NCBI GenBank assembly: GCA_943704495.1 | Contig: CALSCR010000218.1 | Location: forward strand, 1 to 26,003 | Source of the DNA: Pigoraptor chileana | Lineage: Eukaryota > Opisthokonta > Filasterea | Length of the DNA stretch: 26,003 bases | Direction of reading: 5' to 3' | In this document: positions 17,002 to 26,003 of the stretch, piece by piece | How the letters are laid out: every line of letters begins with the position of its first letter | How positions within the stretch are numbered: position 1 is the first letter of the stretch | The notes under the pieces: generated by a model | Database searches by the model: none | The model's input: only the letters and a program-made list of their open reading frames with translations | Told to the model about the DNA's origin: nothing | Translations under genes and position numbers: made by a program

Positions 17002-20000
17002 ATGTGTGACATTGCAATGGCGGACATAGATGCACAAGGGCTGGTGGAGCGACTGATTCCAACTGACGTGGCGGGTCGTGCGAGGGTGCGCGCTGAACTG
17101 CGCAGTGCATCGCGCAATTGCACGGCACGGGGATTGGTCTATGGAGCGCGGTGGGCGTCAGAACTCGCTGCGTCAGTGGATGTTCCCATTCTTCAGGATG
17201 ACAGTAAAGCCAGTAATGCTGCGCGATCGGCATCACACACACAAAACCACGATGGTATTTTGGTGCCCGATAACGAAGAGGATGATTACCTTGTGGCCAA
17301 GTCATACTTTGACCTCCGCGAGTTTGACAGGTGCGCTCACCACCTCCGCGAGACTCAGAGTCCCGCCTGCACATTCCTCCGCTATTATGCATCTTATTTG
17401 TCGGCGCAGCGGAAGCGGGAAGGCGAGGCCGATCAGGCAGAGTTTCTAACCGCCGCCCCAACACAGTCTGAGCAAGAAGTGCGGGCGTTAAAATCAATAC
17501 ACACCGAATTGTCCGCGTTGGAGTCACGTGGCGCAGTCGATGGATTCCACTTTTACCTGCATGGGCTGATACTCCGAGACCTGAACTTGGTCGGCGAGGC
17601 ACGTGCGTCGTTTGCAGAGGCCGCGCGCCGGACGCCGCACCACTGGGGCGCATGGGCGGAACTGTGCACACTGGTTGACGTGCGCGATGCCGATGATGGC
17701 GACGGGGTGGACCTTGGCGGGGAGCCCCACTGGATGCGTGTGTTTTACGAGGCCGCCCTGGCATTGGAGCATCTCCGCAGCGACGATGCTGTGACACTGT
17801 ACGCTGCACTGTGCGAGGCGTTCCCGCGCAGCACATACCTTGCTGCGCAGTGCGCGACAGCATACTACAACATGAGAGGCGAGTGCGACGGTGATGTATT
17901 GCTATATTGCGGCTATATTCATTGTATGCGTCCACAACATGGCGGACCTGCATTAGTTCTGTCTCCGCATTCGCACTGGTCCGCTTTCTGGTTTCTGCTT
18001 TGGTCACCACATCTCCAAATCGCTTGATCGCGGCACTCTCTGCGCCTCGCCCAAATGGCCAATTGCCTACCTTCTCACACCGCGTCCAACAGAATTCGAA
18101 CAAGCCGAAGCAATATTTAGTGCCGTGCGGGAGCGCGACCCCTTCCGCCTCGATTCGTTGGATATGTATTCGAACATACTCTATGTTAAAGACGCGCGGC
18201 CGCAACTAAGCAGTCTTGCACACTCTGCGTGTGGCATTGACAAATTCCGATCGGAGAGCTGCTGCATCATGGGTAGGTACTCACATCGCTGATGGTCCGT
18301 GCCGCTCGTTGATTTGCTGGCTGCCACGTCCTGTGTGATTGCCGTGTGTGTCATCCCGTTGATGGGGTTGGAGGGAGGATCTCACTGTGGTTGGATGCGA
18401 CCTGCCGGCAGACTCGGCATTAATGCGCCCTAGTTACTGCCAGTGGCGTCTGTGCCTGCCCAGCGCCTCGAATGATGTGTTTTGGGTAGCGGATCTCAGT
18501 TCCGTTTGAGTTAATTAAGTTATGCGGATTTCCGCAAATCATGTGCACGACTGTGTCGAATTGCCCATTTATCCCTACTCTCATACTTCTATGCGTTACA
18601 CACAGGGAATTACTTTTCTCTCATCGAAGATCATGCAAAGGCGATCACGTGCTTTCAGCGAGCCCTGCGCCTGAACCGCAAGTACATTTCCGCGTGGACG
18701 CTGATGGGCCACGAGTATGTGGAGGTCAAGAATGCCCCCGCCGCCATAGAAGCCTATCGAAAGGCAGTCGGTGCGTTAAGGGCGATGCGCAGTGACATTT
18801 TTTTTGTTGCGAGATTCATGCACTCTGTGCTTCAGTTTCTATTTGATTGGAATCGCCACATTCCATGATTGTCGTGGATTCTGACACGTTTGCGATCTAG
18901 GTCGCGTGGTTGCCTGGGGACCTCACTCTTCTATCTTTGATGCGGAAAACGTTACGCACCACCTTGCCACGCCGCAATATCTCTCCCCTCCCTGCTTCTT
19001 TATGAATTTCACGGGCTGTGCGCCAAGACACTGACTTGAATCCATCCGCCGCCTCATGCAGAAATCAATCCGCGTGACTATCGTGCCTGGTATGGTCTGG
19101 GCCAGACATACGAGGTGATGAATATGCCATTCTACGCCCTCTACTACTATCGCAAGGCGTCCCTGCTGAGGTGTGGCTTGAACGTCATTTGCGGCCTGTG
19201 ATATCTCTTGCCCTCAACGTGATGCAGTGATGGTCCTGCTTCTCTGTTACCGCTGTTGCTGTTGATACTGGGTGTGTACACACATTGACAGTGTGAGTGG
19301 TAACTTTTAAGCTTTCTCTTGCTGCAATGTATCCGAGCTCTAAAATCCCCACACATTTCACTGTTTGAGCCGACAGGCCATATGATGCGCGGATGTGGTG
19401 TGCGCTGGCGGGTACCTACGAGGCCCTCGATCGCAAATCGGATGCGATTGAATGCTACAAACGTGCAGAGGACAGCGGTGATAGAGACGGCATTGCAATC
19501 GGGAAGCTTGCGATCCTTTCTGAGGAGATGGGCGATGTTGATGCAGCTGCGACGTACCATGCGCTTGTGCTCGACCGCTGCGAGGAGGACAGGGTGAGAA
19601 ACCAAGAGCAACCGTTCTATCTTTCTACAGGAGTTGTGGAGTCCATGGGCAAAGCGCCCAAGACAAACTGACTTGAATCCTCCATTTCTATAGGAGTGAT
19701 CAACGCAGTGTCTCGGTTCATATGGATGCGCAAGTGTTCACGTCTTCCTGTGCCCTCACTTGCTCACAGATTGGCGCGGGCGACTGCGTTGCTTGGAAAC
19801 TCACATATTCGTGCATTGTGCATCTCGTGGTGCGTGTGTTCTGTGTATCTCGCCGCTGCAGGTTGAGACGCGAGAAGCCGTTGCCGCGTGCATGTTCCTC
19901 GGCAAGCACCACTCTGATGCCGGGGCATACGATGACGCCGAGCAATTTTACAGCAAAGTCCTGAATTACAATGGGGTGGTTAGTCTGCCAGACCTAATTG

Positions 20001-20272
20001 AGTCGCTCCTCGGCGTGCCTGGTTTGCGCATGCACCGCCTTTTGCTCATCCCCCGCAACATCAACATGGCATTTGAATTGACGCTTCAGTCGTAATAATT
20101 GACCAGTGATGATGACGTTCGCACCGTTCTAATCCCTTTGTGCGACTTGATGGTCACCTGCTCGCCCCATACCCGTAAACTGTGCAAATAACAACAGATT
20201 CCCGAGATCGAGGAAGCGAGGGCGATGCTGAGGGCCATTCGCAACATACGGCAGCGCAACAGCCGTCATTAA
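17002..20272 (+). CDS. CDC23: CDC23/APC8, anaphase-promoting complex subunit, seven exons
   Basis: APC8/CDC23 is a TPR scaffold subunit of the APC/C ubiquitin ligase, which drives exit from mitosis in the nucleus. Exons are 17002-17890, 18093-18272, 18606-18770, 19062-19170, 19377-19593, 19862-19978 and 20198-20272; phases agree and give about 583 residues, close to human CDC23. The N-terminal APC8 domain shows [18 protein letters not shown] and [16 protein letters not shown]. Later TPR segments match closely: [71 protein letters not shown] and [20 protein letters not shown]. The C-terminal helix reads [19 protein letters not shown]. Translation may start at the ATG at 17002 or at 17017 (MADIDAQGL). 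The exon 6 donor could be 19976 instead of 19979, changing one residue. It is divergent from the STAND paralog and convergent with the FAM184-like gene. Confidence 0.95.
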
Positions 20273-20666
20273 AGCGTATAAATATGGCACAAGTCAATTG
20301 CATGTGCATACAATAGGAGCAGACTTGAATGCATAGCGCAACAGCACACGGTTCAGATTGGATCATTCTAACTTAGTTTGTAAGTTTATATGTTTGTATA
20401 GAAATATATAGTACCGAAAATCGACTCTATCGGCAAGGGCCACCCCTAGTCGAGCTCGAAATTTCAAGTCAGTAGTCGGGCACCGCGATGACCTCATCTG
20501 GACGCCACTGCACCACGGTAAGTGCGCGTGCAGTCACACCGCGCACGGAAAGGCAGACAATAGCAGCAAACACAGCAATCGCAATTTGCAAATGAACTTA
20601 ACCGAAGGCGTGAATAGACAAATGCACAAATCGCAATAAAAACGAACTGAAGACGCATATATACAT
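20273..20666. other. Convergent 3' spacer
   Basis: This 394-base spacer separates the stops of CDC23 (plus) and the FAM184-like gene (minus). No gene is seen. It is AT-rich, with ATATATAG near 20403-20410 and an AATAAA on the plus strand near 20635; whether that is a polyadenylation signal is uncertain because it is far from the CDC23 stop. Confidence 0.45.
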
Positions 20667-23600
20667 TCAGAACATGGGTATGGGAGGCAGCTTTGCGGGC
20701 TTGGTATCCTTCTTATCCTTCTTTTTCTGCAGTAGTAAGAGACACGCTCGGTTAGACCGACATTCTGGTCATAGAACGCCACGGGATGGAATCATACACA
20801 GGCCGCAGAGCTTGGAGGAATGAACACTCACCTTTTGCTTCATTGCATCCATTGGATTGAGAACACCCACAGAAAGATTGTTCCCAAATACTTTGTTGTA
20901 GCTTTGGTCGCGATTGACGAGCTCCAGCTGGTAGTACTTCATGTCCCCTTGTAGCTTTGAAATCGCTTCCTGCAGCGTCACAAGGGCATGCTCAAGCTGC
21001 CGAATGTGCTGTAAGTCCTCGGGTCGCGAGTCGCGCCGCTCATACCGCTCGTCGGCTTCAGTAAGACTGTGGACATAACAGCAACGAGCATCGGTGTTGA
21101 GTATCGAGCGAAATCACGGTTCAAGCTCATCGAAACAGTAACACATAAATTACATGACGCATGACATGCAGTGAGAAAAAAATCAGAAGGAAACAAAGCG
21201 AGAGCATGCGACCTTCACACAGACACACCTCTGTTCCATCGAGGCGATGCGGTCCATGAGCTGACCCTTTGAGAGCTCAAAGTCGCCCAGTATTCGCGCG
21301 CACTCGCTGCCATGCTCCGCACGCATACGATCGACCTCTCCAGCGTGTCGTGTGGACATGTCTTCTTTGAGCTGCTGCTGCTGCTGCACCGCCTCCCGTC
21401 GGATAGAGAGCATCTCACGCACCTTCGCCTCCAGTTCACCGCGACCCTGCGACACCATTTCCCGAAGCTCAACTACAGTCTTCTCGAGGGAGTCTATCGC
21501 GGCCCGCTTCGACGCCAGGGTCAGTTCCAGCTGTGAAATTGTCGCCGACAAGTCCTCCTTCTCGACACGGTGCTTCTCAGCGAGGTGCATCATCCGCTCA
21601 TCATGCTGACCCTGCATCGTCCTCAGCGATCGCTCCATTTCAGCAGCATGGGATGCAGACATGTGCGATTTTTGCGATTCCAATTCCGATGAGTGCGATG
21701 CGGCAAGTGCACGGACCGTGTCGGCGTTTTCTCTTCGCAGAGTGTCGACGAGTGATGCATGTTCATGGCGGAGCGATGCCAGTGCATCGGCGTGCTTCTT
21801 CTCCAGTATGCGCACGCGCTCCTCCATCTCCGTGGAGAGGCGCTCGACGTTCGCAGCATTCGATGCACTGAGTTCTCGAACACACTCATCTCGCTCAGTC
21901 TCCATCCGGGCGATAACGGCCTCATACTCTCCCTTCATGTGCGCCAGCGCTTCCTCGCCGCCCGATTGCAGTGCGGCAGTTTCCGCATTGTGCGCCGCAG
22001 TGATGCTTTTCATATCCGCGGCATACTTCAATGTAATTGCCCCCATGTCCGCATCGTACCGTGCTCTCTCCGCCGCGAGTTCCTCAGCGTGGTTCGCCGC
22101 AGCCTGACGCATGTCCTCCGCATGGGCGCCCTTCAACAAAGCCACTTCCTCCTTGTGCCGCAACCGCATCTCGTCGACATCGCTCGACGACTTGCTCATC
22201 TGGGCCTTCAGAGAGGCAACTTCCGCTGAATGAACATTCTGCATCGTCTGAATCTTCTCTGCATGTTTCGCATCAAGAGACTTCATAGCTGCTGTGTTTG
22301 CAGCAGAAAGCATCGCCGATGATTCAGCATGTTCCGACTTGAGCTGCGCGATGGCCGCCGCGGACGACTCGGTCATCCGTCCGCAGAGCTGAGCGAGTTC
22401 CGCAGCATGGGCAGCTGTCATGGCATCGGTCGTGCGTGAGTGCTCAGAGCGGAGCATTTCGACGGTCGCACGCAGTTCACGTATTATTGACGTGGACTGA
22501 CTTGATTCGCGTGCCTGCAGGGATGCAGCCTCGCGCTCACGCACCAGCTGCTCTTCAAAGGCACGGCGCTCCGCCGCAAACGCCAGTTCAAGTGCAGCCG
22601 AGGACGACTGGGCGGACGCAAGGGCTCCGTTCAGTCGCGCACACTCAGAATCAAGCTGTGCAATGCGCGCCAATTTCTCAGCCACATCGCGATCCTTTCG
22701 AGCAGTTGCATCCCGCCATTCGCCCTCTTTTCGATCAGAGTTGCACCGCTCCAGCTCGAGGTCATGCTGCTGGTGCTCAATCGACGCATTCAGTGCGGCA
22801 ATGGTATCTTTGTAACTGATGCACTCCGTCTCCAGCTGAGCGACCTGGCGTGCGCTCTCCGCCAGCCGGTGCTCCAAATCCGCACACATCGCCCGCTGCT
22901 CTTCTAGGTCATGCCGATCATCGTCCTTGCGCGCAGACGCATTCTTTACGCTCTCGAGGTCGCGCTGGTGGTGCTTTATCGCGGCATTGAGCTTGTCGAT
23001 CGTGTCTTTTTGGCTAGCACACTCAACATGCAGCGACGCAGCGTGCTGCACGCTTTCGTCTAAACGACGCTCGAGGTCCGAGCACAGAGTCCGCTGTTCC
23101 TCAGCCGAGGCCTGCGCCAGCTCAACCTGGGAGCGCAAGCCGTCGGCTGACGTGGCTGCGACCCGGTACTTCGCCTCAAGCTCCTTGGCCCGTTGTTCGG
23201 CGCTGTCTCGCTGTTGGATGTGTCCGGAGCACAGCGCTTGTTGTTCCTCAAGTTGACGGACTATGGAGTTACGGTCGCCGCCAAGTTGCGAGTGAAGCTG
23301 GGCCAGTGCCCTTGCGTGTGCGTCAGCCACGCCATTGCAGTGGGCTTCGTGCTCCTGTTTGAGTGCATCAATTGCGCGAGCATGCTCATCGTGTGTTTCG
23401 GCAAGTGAGGCAACGGCCGTCGCGTGCGCAGTCTCCGCAGCAGACAATCGCGCAGCCGCGTCCTGAAGTTGTGTTTGCAGGGAATTGAGTTCAGCCGCAT
23501 GGCGTTCCCCAACGTCCCGCTGCTGCGCAAGGTCACGCTGGAGGGCATCGCGTTCTGCCTCAAACCGCTCCTGAAGTGCATCCTCGCTGCGGAGGCGCTC

Positions 23601-24200
23601 CTGCAGCATTGTGTTGTAAGCTTCTTGGTGATGTCGCACCGTTTCCTCCAGCTCCTTCTGGTGCTTGTGATCCGACGATAGCGACCGGTTCTGCTCCATC
23701 AGTCGCGTAACCTCTGCGAAACTGGACAAACGCTCTTCAAATTGTCTCCGTGTGCGCTCAAGCTCCGACGCCATCTGCTCAACGACGTCCTTGTGTTCTG
23801 CCCGCAGCGCATCCTCCCTTTCCTTGGTACGCTTCTTGAACTCGATGAAATCCTTCATGGCCTGCTCACGCGACCTCTCATGCTCCCGGAGCTGTGCTTC
23901 CACGACTTCTCGTCCACCACGAGCATCACGCAGAGTTTCCAATTCGCTGCGGAGAGCCTGCACCTTGGCGAATGCATCGCGGGTAACCGACTGAATCTCA
24001 GCCTCGTACGCATCCGCCTGGTCTCTCATGTCGGCTTCATATTCGTCATTCTTGGTATGAAGATGATAGATCACCTTCGTAAGTTGCGCAATCTTCTTGC
24101 TCAATTTCTGTTGCAGATCGGAGTGAAAGTCGTCCTGCACAAGCGACGGGCGACTTGCACCCGCGGCGAACGCATGACTCGCAGTTTTGGCTGCTGCCAT
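20667..24200 (-). CDS. FAM184-family coiled-coil protein, three exons
   Basis: Exons on the minus strand are 24200-21229, 21066-20832 and 20726-20667; phases agree and give about 1088 residues. The N-terminus carries the FAM184 signature SKKIAQLTKVIYHLHTKNDE at residues 34-53. The C-terminus carries the matching family ends: RRDSRPEDLQHIRQLE (about 1001-1016) and NKVFGNNLSVGVLNP (about 1048-1062), then a lysine-rich tail KKKDKKDTKPAKLPP. Almost everything between is heptad-type coiled coil, rich in Glu, Ala, Arg, Gln and Ser, with many Ala-Glu-Leu and His-Ala-Ala units and a five-Gln run from a CTG-type triplet repeat at 21371-21386. No enzymatic motif is visible. FAM184 proteins are poorly characterised structural coiled coils; a cytoskeletal or ciliary role would be inference. 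Exons 2 and 3 hold the most conserved residues, so ending the gene at the first exon would miss them. Confidence 0.87.
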
Positions 24201-24755
24201 GATGCACGCCCGGTGGCCTTCGTGTTCAGAAATTTATAGTCTGCTCCTCATCGCGCCTTGCCCGCGCTCCAAAATATTACATAAACAAAGCAAGGATTAT
24301 AGACAACACATTGTAAGCAAATGGGCATGTGTTTTAGCTCCTGATGTCACAATTTACAGGGCGTAATTTTTGAATTTGGTGAGCGTCACTGTGATCATGG
24401 AATGTGGAACCGAGGGGGGAGGGTCTGCCGGACCTTTTAATTTGAGCCGTCCACGGATTCATGGCCAAACAATGTGCGATCGCCAATTCGATGGACCACA
24501 GCGCCAAGGCGTAAGTCCGCTAATTCGCATTCCAATTTTCAGTGAGCACGTGATGGCTGAGGCACGTGCCGACAGACCTCGTGCCTGGCGCTGCGAGCAC
24601 GGCCGTTACTGCTCGGCGGCACGCATGATTACACAGTCAGCGTAGCATACCACACACACACATAAACACAATAACCAGCTCGTGCGAGCTATTGATATTC
24701 AGTCTGAAACTAATAACCTATCGAGAAGCATTTCACTTTGATTCTACTTGGCACA
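24201..24755. promoter_or_regulatory. Divergent 5' region of FAM184-like and exonuclease genes
   Basis: These 555 bases lie between two outward-facing start codons and should contain both promoters. No gene is seen. Two CACGTG E-boxes occur near 24545-24550 and 24563-24568, and a short CA run near 24649-24662. Confidence 0.45.
24232..24238 (-). promoter_or_regulatory. Candidate TATA box of FAM184-like gene
   Basis: On the minus strand TATAAAT lies 32-38 bases upstream of the ATG at 24200. If used, it implies a very short 5' leader. A single AT-rich match of this kind can occur by chance. Confidence 0.3.
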
Positions 24756-25418
24756 ATGACAAGCGTATTTTCGATCGACGTTGAGTGTATCGCCACGGGG
24801 CGGGGCCACAGCGCACGAGCTGTGTGCAGCGTCGCTGTGGTGGACAGCAGTGAGCGTGTACTCCTCAACAGCATTGTGTGTCCCGACATGCCCGTGTACA
24901 ACTATCTCACGCCGATAACCGGCTTTCGTGAGGGCGATTTGGATGGGGGTATGCCGTTGAGCCAAGTCATTGCGGACGTGAAAGCGCTCCTCTCACCGCA
25001 GGCCGTGCTCGTTGGACAGTCGCCTGCGAACGATATTGAATGGCTCGGTCTGGTTGCGGGCGTCCATTTTGCGTCCGTGATTGACCTCTCGAAAATGTTT
25101 GAAGCGTATAATCCACGATACAGGAATTACTCTCGCTTCTCGCTGCAGCACGAAGCTGCGGTGCTGTTGAACTCTCCCCCTCAGCACGCACACCATGATC
25201 CCTCCGTTGATGCACTGAACAGCATCCGTCTGTACATGCGATATCAGGGCCGCCCGCATGAGCTGGAGACGGCTAAACTCGCTCTTCTAAACACGAGGCC
25301 TGCACCAAGTGTTGCTAAGATTCTCGATTACCACTGCGACGATGTGTGTATGGCTGCGTATTTTCCTGACAAGTGCAAATGCGGGGAGCCTACAAAAGCC
25401 GAAAAGAGGGGCAGCTAG
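24756..25418 (+). CDS. DEDDh-family 3'-5' exonuclease, REX-like, with C-terminal Cys/His cluster
   Basis: This intronless gene encodes about 220 residues. The frame is open upstream, but the first ATG is at 24756. The RNase H-like exonuclease motifs are all present: Exo I FSIDVEC (Asp8, Glu10), Exo II GQSPANDIEWLGL (Asp93) and Exo III HDPSVDALNSIRLY (His147, Asp152, the H-x4-D spacing of the DEDDh type). The segments DMPVYNYLTPITGFREGDL and LVGQSP match the RNA exonuclease branch (REX/REXO, PAN2-like) rather than DNA polymerase proofreading domains. These metal-dependent enzymes trim RNA 3' ends; the substrate here is unknown. The last 30 residues hold His193, Cys194, Cys198, Cys207 and Cys209, a possible zinc-binding tail not typical of REXO4. 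The stop codon is only about 510 bases from the telomere. Confidence 0.88.
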   Translation: MTSVFSIDVECIATGRGHSARAVCSVAVVDSSERVLLNSIVCPDMPVYNYLTPITGFREGDLDGGMPLSQVIADVKALLSPQAVLVGQSPANDIEWLGLVAGVHFASVIDLSKMFEAYNPRYRNYSRFSLQHEAAVLLNSPPQHAHHDPSVDALNSIRLYMRYQGRPHELETAKLALLNTRPAPSVAKILDYHCDDVCMAAYFPDKCKCGEPTKAEKRGS

Positions 25419-25931
25419 TGTCGACACTGGTGTTGCTACAACGGTGCCGGTTTCTACTTGTCATGGCAGTCGGTCACTGAGAGTTTCACGGCGCTGGTGT
25501 TATGTTTTTCGCGTGCTTGCGTGCCGTACTGCGCGTGCTTTTTGCGTGCGTTTTATCTGCCGGGCTCATTCTTATCACTGAACCAGTTGAATTTATTTCC
25601 TACTGTACTGTAGCTGCGCCGATTCGCCTAGCGATCCGTACTGATTTGTGTTGGAATGAATTCCACCAGGCCTACTAACCTTAACCCTTCAGGGCCGCGA
25701 CCGGCCCTAGTGGCATTCCGGCCAAACGGCGGCCGACATCTGCTTCTGATGATGAACCAAGCAGTGCAGACCCGGCGTTGTTGCAGTCAGTGATATCTGT
25801 TTAGTAAGGTCAGAAGGTCAGCATCTTTATAGTACCTATCAGCCCTGTCCTGATTTTCAGTCAAGGCACAAGCTTTTCATGATAATCAGTTGCAAAGTAC
25901 CAGTGCACTGCATATATATCGCATACTGCCA
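25419..25931. other. Short unique subtelomeric region
   Basis: These 513 bases join the last gene to the telomere. I see no gene, tandem repeat or mobile element. A degenerate telomere-like stretch on the C-strand (CTAACCTTAACCC, about 25675-25687) is in the opposite orientation to the terminal array. Confidence 0.55.
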
Positions 25932-26003
25932 TAGGGTTAGGGTTAGGGTTAGGGTTAGGGTTAGGGTTAGGGTTAGGGTTAGGGTTAGGGTTAGGGTTAG
26001 GGT
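25932..26003 (+). repeat. Telomere, (TTAGGG)n
   Basis: One partial unit (TAGGG) is followed by eleven perfect TTAGGG units and one extra base at the window end. The G-rich strand runs toward the end, as expected for a right-hand chromosome terminus. No variant units are seen. Confidence 0.98.

Noticed and set aside
17883-17890. Alternative CDC23 exon 1 donor at 17883
   Set aside because: Joining there to 18093 puts exon 2 in a frame with an early stop. The donor at 17891 restores the conserved TPR frame.
16922-18205. A 427-codon open frame on the minus strand opposite CDC23
   Set aside because: It lies antisense to a secure conserved exon, its sequence is Pro/Arg/His-rich without family features, and it runs over the CDC23 promoter. 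It is a shadow of codon bias.
24370-24645. A 91-codon open frame upstream of the exonuclease
   Set aside because: It has no recognisable features and sits in a divergent promoter region.

Overview
This is a nuclear eukaryotic sequence that ends at a chromosome tip. The last 72 bases (25932-26003) are uninterrupted TTAGGG repeats, with the G-rich strand running 5'->3' to the window end. The genes carry many GT-AG spliceosomal introns (16 could be phased exactly in four genes, about 105-480 nt each), use TAA, TAG and TGA as stops, and have mostly short intergenic spaces. TTAGGG telomeres, compact introns, a FAM184-family coiled-coil protein and two nephrocystin-3-like NACHT-TPR proteins suggest a unicellular, probably flagellated protist or an early-branching opisthokont. 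I cannot name the species.

Layout from left to right: (1) 542-1203 (+), an unrecognised small protein, probably two exons. (2) 1729-3744 (-), L-threonine aldolase in five exons, whose four introns all carry CA/TG microsatellites. (3) 4176-6192 (+), an HDHD3-like haloacid dehalogenase in five exons, divergent from the aldolase. (4) 7060-11466 (-) and 12442-16038 (-), tandem intronless STAND NTPases with the order DUF4062, NACHT, TPR (10 and 5+1 repeats of 42 residues). (5) 17002-20272 (+), CDC23/APC8 in seven exons. (6) 20667-24200 (-), a FAM184-like coiled-coil protein in three exons, convergent with CDC23. (7) 24756-25418 (+), an intronless DEDDh exonuclease. (8) About 0.5 kb of unique subtelomeric DNA, then the telomere.

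Nothing suggests an operon or one shared pathway. Threonine aldolase, the HAD protein, APC8 and the exonuclease look like single-copy housekeeping genes. The most distinctive part is the tandem STAND pair. The two proteins have nearly identical DNA in two short blocks inside otherwise diverged genes, exact 126-nt repeat registers of different copy number, and no introns among intron-rich neighbours. The architecture is that of NPHP3/TEP1/NWD-type and NLR-like sensors, so a local expanding sensor family is the best candidate for a poorly described system here.

Exon joins for the aldolase, HDHD3-like, CDC23 and FAM184-like genes were set by matching splice sites, reading phase and family conservation together. 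All were read by eye without alignment software.
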